From: an uncultured Flavihumibacter sp.
GTDB taxonomy: Bacteria; Bacteroidota; Bacteroidia; Chitinophagales; Chitinophagaceae
Reading direction: 5' to 3'
Assembly (NCBI GenBank): GCA_946482545.1
Contig: CAMLRX010000187.1
Span: forward strand, 1-6,935
Length of the DNA: 6,935 nucleotides
Position numbers and translations under genes: made by a program
The notes under the pieces: model-generated
The model's database searches: none
The model's input: the letters and a program-made list of their open reading frames with translations, nothing else
Told to the model about the DNA's origin: nothing
In this document: positions 1-6,883 of the stretch, piece by piece
Position numbering within the stretch: position 1 is the first letter of the stretch
Layout: each line of letters begins with the position of its first letter

Positions 1-997
1 CACCCCAGAAAGTTACGCGGGAAATTTTATCCTTGTGCTTTAAAAACAGTTCGAACAGTTGTTGGTAATCTTTGGCCAGTTGTTGCTGCACACTATCGGG
101 CAGGCCATCTTTATAAGGATTCAACCCGGGATTGTCCTGCATGCGCTGGTTCACATCCGCGCCCTGGAAATTACGGGGCAGTACTTCGATATCGAGTTCC
201 GTGAACGCTACTTTGATGCCTAGCGCGGCATATTGTTCAATACTTTCTTCGATGTGCTGAAAGGGCACCCTGCCTACGTGCCAATGCCCCTGGATACCCA
301 CACCGTCTATCTTCACACCGGCTTCCTGCACTTTTTTGATGAGGGCGATACATCCCGCTCTTTTGGCAGGCTGCTCGTTGTTGTAATCGTTGTAGTACAG
401 TTGTGCCTGCGGATCCGCGGCGGCGGCAAGCCTGAAGGCTTCGGTTACGAAATCGGGACCAAGTTTCTGGAGGAAGGGCGATCTTCTCATGGTGCCATCT
501 TCGTTCAATGCTTCGTTCACCACATCCCAGGACTGCACTTTTCCCTTGTACCTTCCGGCCACTGTTTTGATGTGTTCGTTAAAGAAGGTACGGAATGAAT
601 CCACCGACTGTATCCTTCTCGCGAAAGCGGGCATCTGGCTGTGCCAGATCAGCGTATGCGCATTGATGCTGATGTTGTTCTTTTTTCCATATTCCACCAA
701 CTTGTCGGGCATATCAAAATCGTACCTGCCCCATTCCGGGTGAATGTGTTCCGCCTTCATGATATTTTCCGGCGTAGCGGCGTTGAACTGTTTTGGGATC
801 AGCACGGCGGCTTTCTGATCACGCTCCTGTATATGCGCCACGTTGAGGGCGGTACCGATCAGGAAATCGTTTTTAAACGCGTCCTTCAGCGACGGCGTCT
901 GCTGTGCAGGCACCTGCTTTGAGGGAGCCACGCAACCCGTCACCAGCAGCAGGGCTGCCGCAAGTGTTTTGGGAGAGCAAAATAATTTGTAGCGCAT
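1..997 (-). CDS. GH10 endo-beta-1,4-xylanase lipoprotein (3' end outside window)
   Basis: Endo-xylanase hydrolysing internal beta-1,4 bonds of xylan. I translated 332 residues from the ATG at 995-997; the frame is open to the window edge, so the C-terminus is missing. Residues 1-22 form a lipoprotein signal peptide with lipobox LVTGC (lipid Cys22). The rest is one GH10 (beta/alpha)8 barrel. Family landmarks visible are ATPENIMK (75-81), HTLIWHSQ (114-121), WDVVNEA (157-163) carrying the acid/base Glu162, YYNDYN (201-206), GIQGHWH (234-240) and FTELDIE (265-271) carrying the nucleophile Glu267. The last readable residues, VTFWG, match the conserved tryptophan segment near the GH10 C-terminus, so roughly 40 residues are probably missing. 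No carbohydrate-binding insertion is seen. The start lies 4 nt after the GH115 stop with no clear Shine-Dalgarno, implying co-transcription with GH115. After Cys22 comes VAPSKQ, without the acidic cluster of known Bacteroidota surface-export signals, so surface versus periplasmic location is open. Confidence 0.96.
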   Translation of the reverse strand, partial: MRYKLFCSPKTLAAALLLVTGCVAPSKQVPAQQTPSLKDAFKNDFLIGTALNVAHIQERDQKAAVLIPKQFNAATPENIMKAEHIHPEWGRYDFDMPDKLVEYGKKNNISINAHTLIWHSQMPAFARRIQSVDSFRTFFNEHIKTVAGRYKGKVQSWDVVNEALNEDGTMRRSPFLQKLGPDFVTEAFRLAAAADPQAQLYYNDYNNEQPAKRAGCIALIKKVQEAGVKIDGVGIQGHWHVGRVPFQHIEESIEQYAALGIKVAFTELDIEVLPRNFQGADVNQRMQDNPGLNPYKDGLPDSVQQQLAKDYQQLFELFLKHKDKISRVTFWG

Positions 998-1001
998 CTG
1001 A

Positions 1002-3548
1002 TTATTTGTTTTGAGGGTTATACAATGTTTCCGGCGGCCCCAGGTATGTTTTGGCGACGTTGCCGAAATCGAGCACCAGTCTCTGCAGTACCACGCCCGC
1101 ATCCACCATGGAGATGCGTACTTTGTGTTTGCCCCGTGCAGTGATGGTATGGTTACTTGTTTTGACGATAATGTTGTCGCCCGCCCAGCGGTTCCAGATG
1201 CCTGAACCCGTGGCGCGGTCCTCTTTGTTCAGGCTGAGCACCTGCGGCGCTTCCCCGTCAACGGAGACGGCATATTGCAAACCATCGGGTGTATTGTAAA
1301 AATTTAGGGAGGGCGAAAAATAAGCGTTCACCGCAAAATTCCCCTTGCTGTAGGTATAAAATTCATATTCCACATAAGGCGCGTTACCGGCATCCTCCCA
1401 TCTTCCGGCGGTAACCGGAAAAATGGTGATGGCCGAACCCGTTCTTCCGTGATCGGGCAATACTTCCCAACGGGTATTTTTCACGGTATGCGACGCAGTA
1501 AAATGATCCGCATTGATAGACACCCCCTTCCCCTCTTCTTCATAAAAAACATGACCCTTTGTTCCATCAGGCACTCTCACCGCCTGGATATCTTTTACCC
1601 CGAAATCCTGCTTCTTAACAGCCTCATCTTTTACCACCAGTTTCAGTTCCGGAATTTGTTGCCGGCGGGGCTCCTGCCAGGACCTATAGCCAATATGCGT
1701 CTGGCTCATCATCTTGTTCCACTTGCCATTGTTGAGCTGGTGGTATTCCAAAGTAATGAGCGAATCTTTGAGGTACAGTTTCGTTGCTTTTTCCGCGAAC
1801 CCGTTGGCTTCGATCCATTTATTAGAAGCAGCTTCCCTGTTGCGGGCCACATTCAGGTACATTTCGTTGAGGTTGGCGCTGGCCTTAATGGGATGCAACA
1901 CCAATTGAAAATAGGCGTCGTAACAGTTTGCCGGTAATTTTTTACCGATTGTTTCCGCCTGTTGCAGGAGCCTGTTGTAAGTATTTACCACGGAATCCCA
2001 TTCACCGGTTGCCAGGCTGTACGTGCTTGCGTCCAGCATTTCTGGCTTTCTGCGGGCATTAAATTTTGAGTAGGAAGAAAGCAGTCCACCGATAGCTTCC
2101 GCGTGCGCTTTTCCAAACTGGTGTCCCGCCCAGTTCCGGGCATAGTGTTGAAGATCATGCTGCGAGATGCTTTCCGGGTTCCAGGCATAATCCAGGAAGA
2201 AGGAAATCGGGTATTCCATGGGTTTAATATCGCCCACGTTCACGATCCAGATATCCCTTACTTGGTGCTCCCACGCGAGGTGCATCTGCTCCCATACGCG
2301 GGGGATCGCGTTCGTGTTGATCCATTTGTAATTCCTGGGACCACCCACATAATCGAAATGGTAATAGATGCCGTATCCGCCTTTCCTGGGCTTTTCACCG
2401 GGTCTGGGCAGTTTCCTGATGTTACCCCAGTTGTCGTCGCAAAGCAACAAAGTAACGTCATCGGGTACCCGCATTCCCTTATCGTAGTAGTCCTGTACTT
2501 CTTTGTACAGCGCCCAGAGCTGCGGTGTTTCCGATGCGGGTTTGCCGGTTACTTCAGTAATGATCTTTCTTTGATCGGCGACGATTTTTTCGAGCAGGTC
2601 GGTAGCGGTTTCCCTGGACATGGGCTCATCGCCATCCCCTCTCATGCCTACGGTAACGATCTTTTCATTGGTGGAACGCGCGAGCCCGGTTTTCCAGAAT
2701 TCCTGCAGGCGCACGGCATTGCTGTCGTAATTCCATTTCCCCGTGCCATACCTGCGCCATTCATCGTGTGCACGCATCAGCGGTTCGTGGTGTGAAGTTC
2801 CGATCACGATACCATATTGATCCGCCACTTTGATGTTCAGCGAATCATCGTCATAAAAAGCATTGCCCCACATGGCGGGCCAGATGTAATTCCCTTTCAG
2901 CCGGAGGATGAGCTCAAACACCTTTTCATAGAAGAGGTGGTTGAAGCCCCCGAATTTTTCTTTGGACCAACCTGAAAGCGCAGGGGCCTCATCGTTGATG
3001 AAGATGCCCCTGTATTTCACTTTAGGCTCATCGCTTGCATGCTGATGTTTCTTTATGAAGATCGAAGTCTTTTTTTGTGCGGGTACGTCTGCCCACCAAT
3101 ACCAGGGCGACACCCCGATCTGCCGGGAAAGCTCAAACACGCCGAAAGCCGTGCCGCGGCGGTCACTTCCTACAATGAACAACTGGTTGTCGGAGGATTT
3201 CAGTATATAGTTTTCCCACTTTCCTTTCAGTGTGGTCATCCCCTTTAATTCCTTGCGTTGCAATTCCTTTACAACTGCGGACCTGTCTGCCGACCCGATG
3301 ACTATCGCCGGAGCATTTGTTTTTTGAAGGGCATGAACGATGTTTGGCTTTTGCCCGGTTACCATTTCAATATCCTGCTGCAATAATTCAGCGGACCGTT
3401 TTACCAACTCGTGATCGTTAGCATCCACTATTATTACCGCATTCGCCAGGGGGAACGCACCCGATCCGTTTTCAGCAACGAGTTGCCGTTGTCCGAAACT
3501 TTGAGAAGAAAAAAGCCATAAACCAAAAAAGATCAATAGTTTGTTCAT
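1002..3548 (-). CDS. GH115 xylan alpha-1,2-glucuronidase, secreted
   Basis: Removes alpha-1,2-linked (4-O-methyl-)glucuronic acid from xylan; this family, unlike GH67, accepts internal decorated xylose. From the ATG at 3546-3548 the product is 848 residues, normal for GH115. It begins with a signal peptide (MNKLLIFFGLWLFSSQSFG, then QRQ) without a lipobox, so a soluble periplasmic or secreted enzyme is expected. An alpha/beta N-terminal domain spans about 25-165. The catalytic region, about 175-620, shows YRGIFINDEAP (179-189), KGNYIWPAMW (218-227), GTSHHEPL (250-257), MRGDGDEPM (302-310), LLLCDDNWGN (367-376) and NVGDIKPMEYP (437-447). A helical stretch ends near KWNKMMSQTHIGY, and a C-terminal beta-sandwich (about 645-848) contains GRTGSAITIFPVTA (701-714). 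I do not assign individual catalytic residues. The frame is open upstream to an ATG at 3605, but that adds 19 residues ahead of a clean signal peptide and overlaps the operator. It leads the unit with GH10. Confidence 0.96.
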   Translation of the reverse strand: MNKLLIFFGLWLFSSQSFGQRQLVAENGSGAFPLANAVIIVDANDHELVKRSAELLQQDIEMVTGQKPNIVHALQKTNAPAIVIGSADRSAVVKELQRKELKGMTTLKGKWENYILKSSDNQLFIVGSDRRGTAFGVFELSRQIGVSPWYWWADVPAQKKTSIFIKKHQHASDEPKVKYRGIFINDEAPALSGWSKEKFGGFNHLFYEKVFELILRLKGNYIWPAMWGNAFYDDDSLNIKVADQYGIVIGTSHHEPLMRAHDEWRRYGTGKWNYDSNAVRLQEFWKTGLARSTNEKIVTVGMRGDGDEPMSRETATDLLEKIVADQRKIITEVTGKPASETPQLWALYKEVQDYYDKGMRVPDDVTLLLCDDNWGNIRKLPRPGEKPRKGGYGIYYHFDYVGGPRNYKWINTNAIPRVWEQMHLAWEHQVRDIWIVNVGDIKPMEYPISFFLDYAWNPESISQHDLQHYARNWAGHQFGKAHAEAIGGLLSSYSKFNARRKPEMLDASTYSLATGEWDSVVNTYNRLLQQAETIGKKLPANCYDAYFQLVLHPIKASANLNEMYLNVARNREAASNKWIEANGFAEKATKLYLKDSLITLEYHQLNNGKWNKMMSQTHIGYRSWQEPRRQQIPELKLVVKDEAVKKQDFGVKDIQAVRVPDGTKGHVFYEEEGKGVSINADHFTASHTVKNTRWEVLPDHGRTGSAITIFPVTAGRWEDAGNAPYVEYEFYTYSKGNFAVNAYFSPSLNFYNTPDGLQYAVSVDGEAPQVLSLNKEDRATGSGIWNRWAGDNIIVKTSNHTITARGKHKVRISMVDAGVVLQRLVLDFGNVAKTYLGPPETLYNPQNK

Positions 3549-3599
3549 CTGCAAGCAATGCAAGGTTATTTTAATGGATCGAAAACTTAAATACAAAAT

Positions 3600-3613
3600 T
3601 TGCAATCGGTTGC
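3600..3613. promoter_or_regulatory. Putative LacI-type operator upstream of GH115-GH10
   Basis: The sequence TTGCAATCGGTTGC is identical to that at 6869-6882 upstream of GH67. Its 12-bp core (3602-3613) is an imperfect palindrome centred on CG with 10 of 12 symmetric positions, the GCAA-N-CG-N-TTGC pattern typical of LacI-family operators. It lies 52-65 nt upstream of the GH115 start and directly downstream (on the minus strand) of the candidate -7 box. A bound protein would therefore cover the expected transcription start, which fits repression. The regulator is not in the window, so the family assignment is inference from symmetry. Confidence 0.72.
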
Positions 3614-3643
3614 TAAAGTTCGTAAAAAAAGGCTTCTTACAAA
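3614..3643 (-). promoter_or_regulatory. Candidate promoter of GH115-GH10
   Basis: Read on the minus strand, TTTG (3640-3643) is followed after 18 nt by GAACTTTA (3614-3621). This partly matches the Bacteroidota pattern TTTG, 17-23 nt, TAnnTTTG: the second box keeps the A and the TTT only. The call is strengthened by the GH67 copy, where TTGTAAG and CTTTA recur at nearly the same spacing (17 versus 19 nt between them) next to the same operator. The predicted transcript would start inside the operator, leaving a leader of roughly 55-60 nt. Confidence 0.5.
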
Positions 3644-3829
3644 ATCAATCGGCTAAAATATTCTGTAAAAAGCCGGGCTAATTTTAATAATTACAGTCAA
3701 TAGATTAATTTTCAATTACTTAAAAAAAGAACATTCCTATATCTCTTCTTACATCCATTTCCACCAACACTTCAATAACAGGTATTAAAATTCACTTTAT
3801 TTTGTTGTAAAAATGAAACCGCTTACATT

Positions 3830-4564
3830 TTAAAACCCAATTGAGTTTCCACCATCTACGGGCAACACCACACCCGTAATGTATTGTGCGGCATCTGAGG
3901 CAAGGAAATACACGGCTTCCGCAACATCTTCCGGCTTACCGAGGAAACCCATTGGGGTACGGCCCATTACTTTTGCCTTTCGTTCAGGGTCATTATTGAG
4001 CGCTTTGGCACTCATTTCGGTGGCAATAAAACCCGGTGCCACGCAATTCACCCTGATCCCTTTGGGTGAAAGCTCGGTGGCCATGGCCCGCGTCATACCC
4101 TCAATGGCGCTTTTCGAAGCCGTGTACGCGATCACTTTCGGAATCCCATATTGGGAGGCCATGGAACTGATGTTCACGATACTCCCCTTCCCTTCCCGCA
4201 ACATACTTTTCACGATCTCCCGGGAGAAAGCGAATACGCTTTGCACGTTCACCTGCTGGATGCGGGCGAAATCCTCATCGGTCACCTCTTCAAAATTCTT
4301 TTTCAGATTGATGCCCGCATTGTTAACCAGTACATCGGGGAAGCCGAATGCCTTTTCGATCTTTTCCGCCAGGGCAGACAGTTCATCCAGTTTATTCAGG
4401 TCGAACGACAGGGTATGGCAGTTCCCACCAATGCGTTCGCGTGCCGCATTCAGTTTCTGTTCATCTCTTCCGATGATAATTACTTTATATCCCTGCTTGG
4501 CAAATTTCTCCGCTATCGCAAGACCAATTCCGGAGCCACCTCCTGTAACAATTACATTTTTCAT
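3830..4564 (-). CDS. SDR-family NAD(P)-dependent oxidoreductase (FabG-like)
   Basis: Classical short-chain dehydrogenase/reductase of 244 residues from the ATG at 4562-4564, a normal length; no signal peptide, so cytoplasmic. A Rossmann fold starts at once with TGGGSGIG (7-14). NNAG is at 81-84, the active-site Asn is Asn106, and the catalytic triad is Ser134, Tyr147 and Lys151 (YTASK). The PG motif is at 177-178 and the C-terminal VDGG at 237-240. Strand beta2 ends in GRDEQK with Arg33 where NAD-specific enzymes usually have an acidic residue, which suggests NADP(H) (inference). By similarity alone it would be called 3-oxoacyl-ACP reductase, but its place behind GH67 makes a uronate or sugar-acid reductase (fructuronate reductase-like role, for example) more plausible; the substrate is unproven. 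Starts at 4591 and 4603 are also open in frame. I chose 4564 because the family motif begins immediately there, leaving 19 nt after the GH67 stop. It is probably co-transcribed with GH67. Confidence 0.9.
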   Translation of the reverse strand: MKNVIVTGGGSGIGLAIAEKFAKQGYKVIIIGRDEQKLNAARERIGGNCHTLSFDLNKLDELSALAEKIEKAFGFPDVLVNNAGINLKKNFEEVTDEDFARIQQVNVQSVFAFSREIVKSMLREGKGSIVNISSMASQYGIPKVIAYTASKSAIEGMTRAMATELSPKGIRVNCVAPGFIATEMSAKALNNDPERKAKVMGRTPMGFLGKPEDVAEAVYFLASDAAQYITGVVLPVDGGNSIGF

Positions 4565-4583
4565 ACACTTAGCTGGTTTAGGG

Positions 4584-6737
4584 TTATCCATTCCCCGGGG
4601 CATAGGGGAACCGCATCTTTTTATATTCTTCTAATGTTTTACCGGCTTTTTCCACGCCTAGCGGGAAAGGCTTTTTGGAGAAAGTCTGGAAGTAAAGCAG
4701 GCAGGCATTTTTCCACCAAACCGCTTCCTGCTCCTGCACATTGAGTAATTGCGCCACTTGTTTGAAAAGCATCGGATCCACGGCCTGTTCCACCTGTTTC
4801 CATTCTTCCCGCATCGTTCTTACTTCGTTTACACCCCACTGGTATTTCAGGCAGAGGTTGTTCCAGAGCGTATTGCCGTTCTTCATTTTAAAATCCCAGG
4901 GGAGGCGGTGGAACCACAGCAATAAGTTTTCGTCGCATGTTTTGGGATCGATCCATTGCGCGGCCACTTTGGGACTATACTGCGCGATGGCGTTGCTTCC
5001 GGATGCGGTGCGGTTGAACCCGATACCTGTACTATCAGCGCGGTGGTAATAAACAGGGTTCCAGTCGGGGCGGGGCAGGTTGTCGCTCCAGGGTGCAGGA
5101 CCATAATGGTGTCCATTGCCCATGATATGTGTAAGACCGAGTGGTGTCATATAATTGGCGACCGCTTCGCGGGAACGGAGCATCATACGGAGGATGATTG
5201 GTGCGGAAGCCTGGGTTTTCAGCGCGAAAGTTTGTGCGATCCATTCCTGTGCGATGCTTTTCGCATCTGCATCCGGATTCCAGGCCAGTCTTCCGAAGGC
5301 GTACCAGTTGGCTTGCGCGAAAGGATGGCCGCACCAGTTCAGGTCACTGCCGATGTTGGCCACGCCCGCCATGCCGGAAACGGCGCTGTCGCTCACTTTG
5401 GTGGTGAGCACCTGTTTAACAGGATTGGGTTTTCCGCCCGTAAATGTATTGGCGTCCAGCACTTCTTTTTGCAAAAGGGGCAGGTACACAAGATGGGTAG
5501 CGAAGCCGAGGTATTCCTGGGTCAACTGGAATTCCATCATCAACTGCGTTTTGGGCATAGCGCCAAACAGGGGATGAAAAGGTTCGCGGGGTTGAAAATC
5601 GAGTGGACCGTTTTTTACCTGGACCAGCACATTGCTGCGAAACTGCCCATCGAAAGGTTGAAATTCATTGTATGCCTGTTTGATGCGGTCTTCCGGCACT
5701 TCGTTGCTGTACACGAAAGCGCGCCACATCACGATTCCCCTGAAAGGTTTTACGGCATCGGCCAGCATGTTGGCGCCATCCACATGGGTGCGGTTGTAAT
5801 TCTGTGGCCCCGGTTGCCCTTCACTGTTGGCCTTCACCAGGAAACCACCAAAATCGGGAATGGCGCGGTAAATTTCTGCGACCTTGTTCTTCCACCATTG
5901 CTGCACTTCGGGATCGAGAGGATCAGCGGTTTTCAGTTTTCCCAATTCAATCGGTGCACTGAAACGCGCCGTGAGGTAAACCTTTATACCGTAGGCACGA
6001 AACACATCCGCCAGGGCCTTTACTTTTTTTATGTATTCATCGGACAATACGAGCGCATTGGCGTTCACGTTAGTAAGCACCGTTCCGTTGATGCCAACAG
6101 AAGCATTGGCACGCGCATAATCAATATAGCGCTGGTCTATATAACCAGGTAACGTGTGCCAGTTCCAGATGGATTGTCCCGCATAGCCGCGTTCTACGTG
6201 CCTATCAAGGTTGTCCCAGTGGTTGAGTACGCGTACATCAAGCTTCGGGGCCTCCACAATGTTCAGCGCCTGAATGCTTTTCCCACACTGCAACAACCGC
6301 AACAGGTGAAAGATACCGTACAGCAGGCCTTCATCCGTATTGGCCGTAACGATTAGCTTTGACGCACCATTGATTGAAGTGGTGAATATGCTGTACCCTT
6401 CTTTGTGAGAAGGCGGCGACTGAAGTTTGGCCTGAGTAGTTAGTTTTTTCAACGCATCATAACGCAGGATCAGCAACCGTGCATTAGAGGACGTGCTACT
6501 CCATACAGGGGCATTGCCCGTAAGTTTGGGGATGGCCAGCGCTAATTCTTTCCGGATCGCTTCAACTGTAGCGGAATTCCCGTGGACGAAAGCGACTTTA
6601 CATGTATTGGCATACTGCTGGGCAAGTACTTTGTTTTCTATCTTATGGTATGGCAACCACAATTCATAGCCATTCGAGGCAAAAGCAGGGAGGGCGGTAC
6701 AACAAAAAAACAGCAGGGCAACAGCAATCCTTTTCAT
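4584..6737 (-). CDS. GH67 alpha-glucuronidase, periplasmic
   Basis: Releases (4-O-methyl-)glucuronic acid from the non-reducing terminal xylose of aldouronic xylo-oligosaccharides; GH67 enzymes do not act well on polymer. The product is 717 residues, full family length. Signal peptide 1-20 ends LPAFA and is followed by SNGYELW, with no lipobox, so periplasmic location is expected. An alpha/beta N-terminal domain (about 24-160) precedes the barrel (about 165-490) and a mostly helical C-terminal domain (about 490-717). The three active-site acids known from the Cellvibrio japonicus enzyme (Glu292, Asp365, Glu393) correspond to Glu306 in KANSEGQPGP, Asp380 in KNGPLDFQPREP and Glu408 in QLTQEYLG, so it should be active. 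The start is fixed by an in-frame TAA at 6741-6743, two codons upstream. No Shine-Dalgarno lies at usual spacing. It is first in a unit with the SDR and has a long leader with an operator-like site. Confidence 0.97.
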   Translation of the reverse strand: MKRIAVALLFFCCTALPAFASNGYELWLPYHKIENKVLAQQYANTCKVAFVHGNSATVEAIRKELALAIPKLTGNAPVWSSTSSNARLLILRYDALKKLTTQAKLQSPPSHKEGYSIFTTSINGASKLIVTANTDEGLLYGIFHLLRLLQCGKSIQALNIVEAPKLDVRVLNHWDNLDRHVERGYAGQSIWNWHTLPGYIDQRYIDYARANASVGINGTVLTNVNANALVLSDEYIKKVKALADVFRAYGIKVYLTARFSAPIELGKLKTADPLDPEVQQWWKNKVAEIYRAIPDFGGFLVKANSEGQPGPQNYNRTHVDGANMLADAVKPFRGIVMWRAFVYSNEVPEDRIKQAYNEFQPFDGQFRSNVLVQVKNGPLDFQPREPFHPLFGAMPKTQLMMEFQLTQEYLGFATHLVYLPLLQKEVLDANTFTGGKPNPVKQVLTTKVSDSAVSGMAGVANIGSDLNWCGHPFAQANWYAFGRLAWNPDADAKSIAQEWIAQTFALKTQASAPIILRMMLRSREAVANYMTPLGLTHIMGNGHHYGPAPWSDNLPRPDWNPVYYHRADSTGIGFNRTASGSNAIAQYSPKVAAQWIDPKTCDENLLLWFHRLPWDFKMKNGNTLWNNLCLKYQWGVNEVRTMREEWKQVEQAVDPMLFKQVAQLLNVQEQEAVWWKNACLLYFQTFSKKPFPLGVEKAGKTLEEYKKMRFPYAPGNG

Positions 6738-6868
6738 GGTTTAAATCGTTTGGCATGATCTCCTTATCGGCACATTTTGCGCGATCCGTTGCATAATATT
6801 TCAGCAGCCAGAATCATTACCACCAATACATTCTATCACTATACCGAGCGACTGACTTTCAACTATTA
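6738..6868 (-). other. Untranslated leader region of GH67
   Basis: About 130 nt lie between the operator and the GH67 start. I recognise no riboswitch or strong hairpin. Two details are visible. First, AAGGAG at 6760-6765 stands 3 nt before an ATG (6754-6756) that opens a 30-codon frame running to a TGA at 6664-6666, out of frame with GH67 and overlapping its beginning. Second, GCGATCCGTTGC at 6781-6792 matches the operator core at 10 of 12 positions but lacks the central CG. Neither is supported strongly enough to list as a gene or a site. Confidence 0.4.
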
Positions 6869-6882
6869 TTGCAATCGGTTGC
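6869..6882. promoter_or_regulatory. Putative LacI-type operator upstream of GH67-SDR
   Basis: Second exact copy of TTGCAATCGGTTGC, with core GCAATCGGTTGC at 6871-6882. It sits 132-145 nt upstream of the GH67 start and, as at GH115, immediately downstream of a CTTTA-containing candidate -7 box (one extra base between them). Finding the same 14-mer at both unit starts and in neither coding part nor elsewhere in the window argues for a shared regulator binding site. Confidence 0.72.
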
Positions 6883-6883
6883 G

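Larger units (their letters stand above)
3549..3829. other. AT-rich intergenic control region between SDR and GH115
   Basis: This 281-nt spacer separates two co-directional units and has no credible gene. The part next to GH115 (3549-3643) holds the operator-like sequence and promoter-like boxes listed separately. The remainder (3644-3829) is strongly AT-rich. It includes a 6-bp inverted repeat, CTGTAA/TTACAG (3663-3668 and 3691-3696), around a 22-nt loop, and a 5-bp one, TGTAA/TTACA (3806-3810 and 3823-3827), just after the SDR stop. Neither has the GC-rich stem plus U-tract of a convincing intrinsic terminator, so I cannot say whether GH67-SDR transcription stops here or reads through. Confidence 0.6.

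Noticed and set aside
2103..2795. A 230-codon plus-strand open frame opposite GH115.
   Set aside because: It lies within the catalytic region of GH115 on the other strand and has no protein-like motif or own control signals.
3663..3696. Inverted repeat CTGTAA/TTACAG around a 22-nt loop containing AGCCGGGCT.
   Set aside because: The stem is only 6 bp with a large loop, and the inner GC-rich part can form just 3 bp. It does not support a terminator or a defined regulator site.
3806..3827. Possible terminator hairpin TGTAA/TTACA just after the SDR stop.
   Set aside because: A 5-bp AT-rich stem with a 12-nt loop and no following U-tract on the minus strand is not a credible intrinsic terminator.
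3879..4634. A 251-codon plus-strand open frame opposite the SDR.
   Set aside because: It mirrors the well-supported SDR gene almost completely; its sequence is low in recognisable features and it has no promoter or ribosome-binding evidence.
4956..6152. A 398-codon open frame on the plus strand opposite GH67.
   Set aside because: It is wholly antisense to a gene with all family motifs intact, shows no recognisable protein motif, and long antisense frames are common opposite genes with biased codon use.
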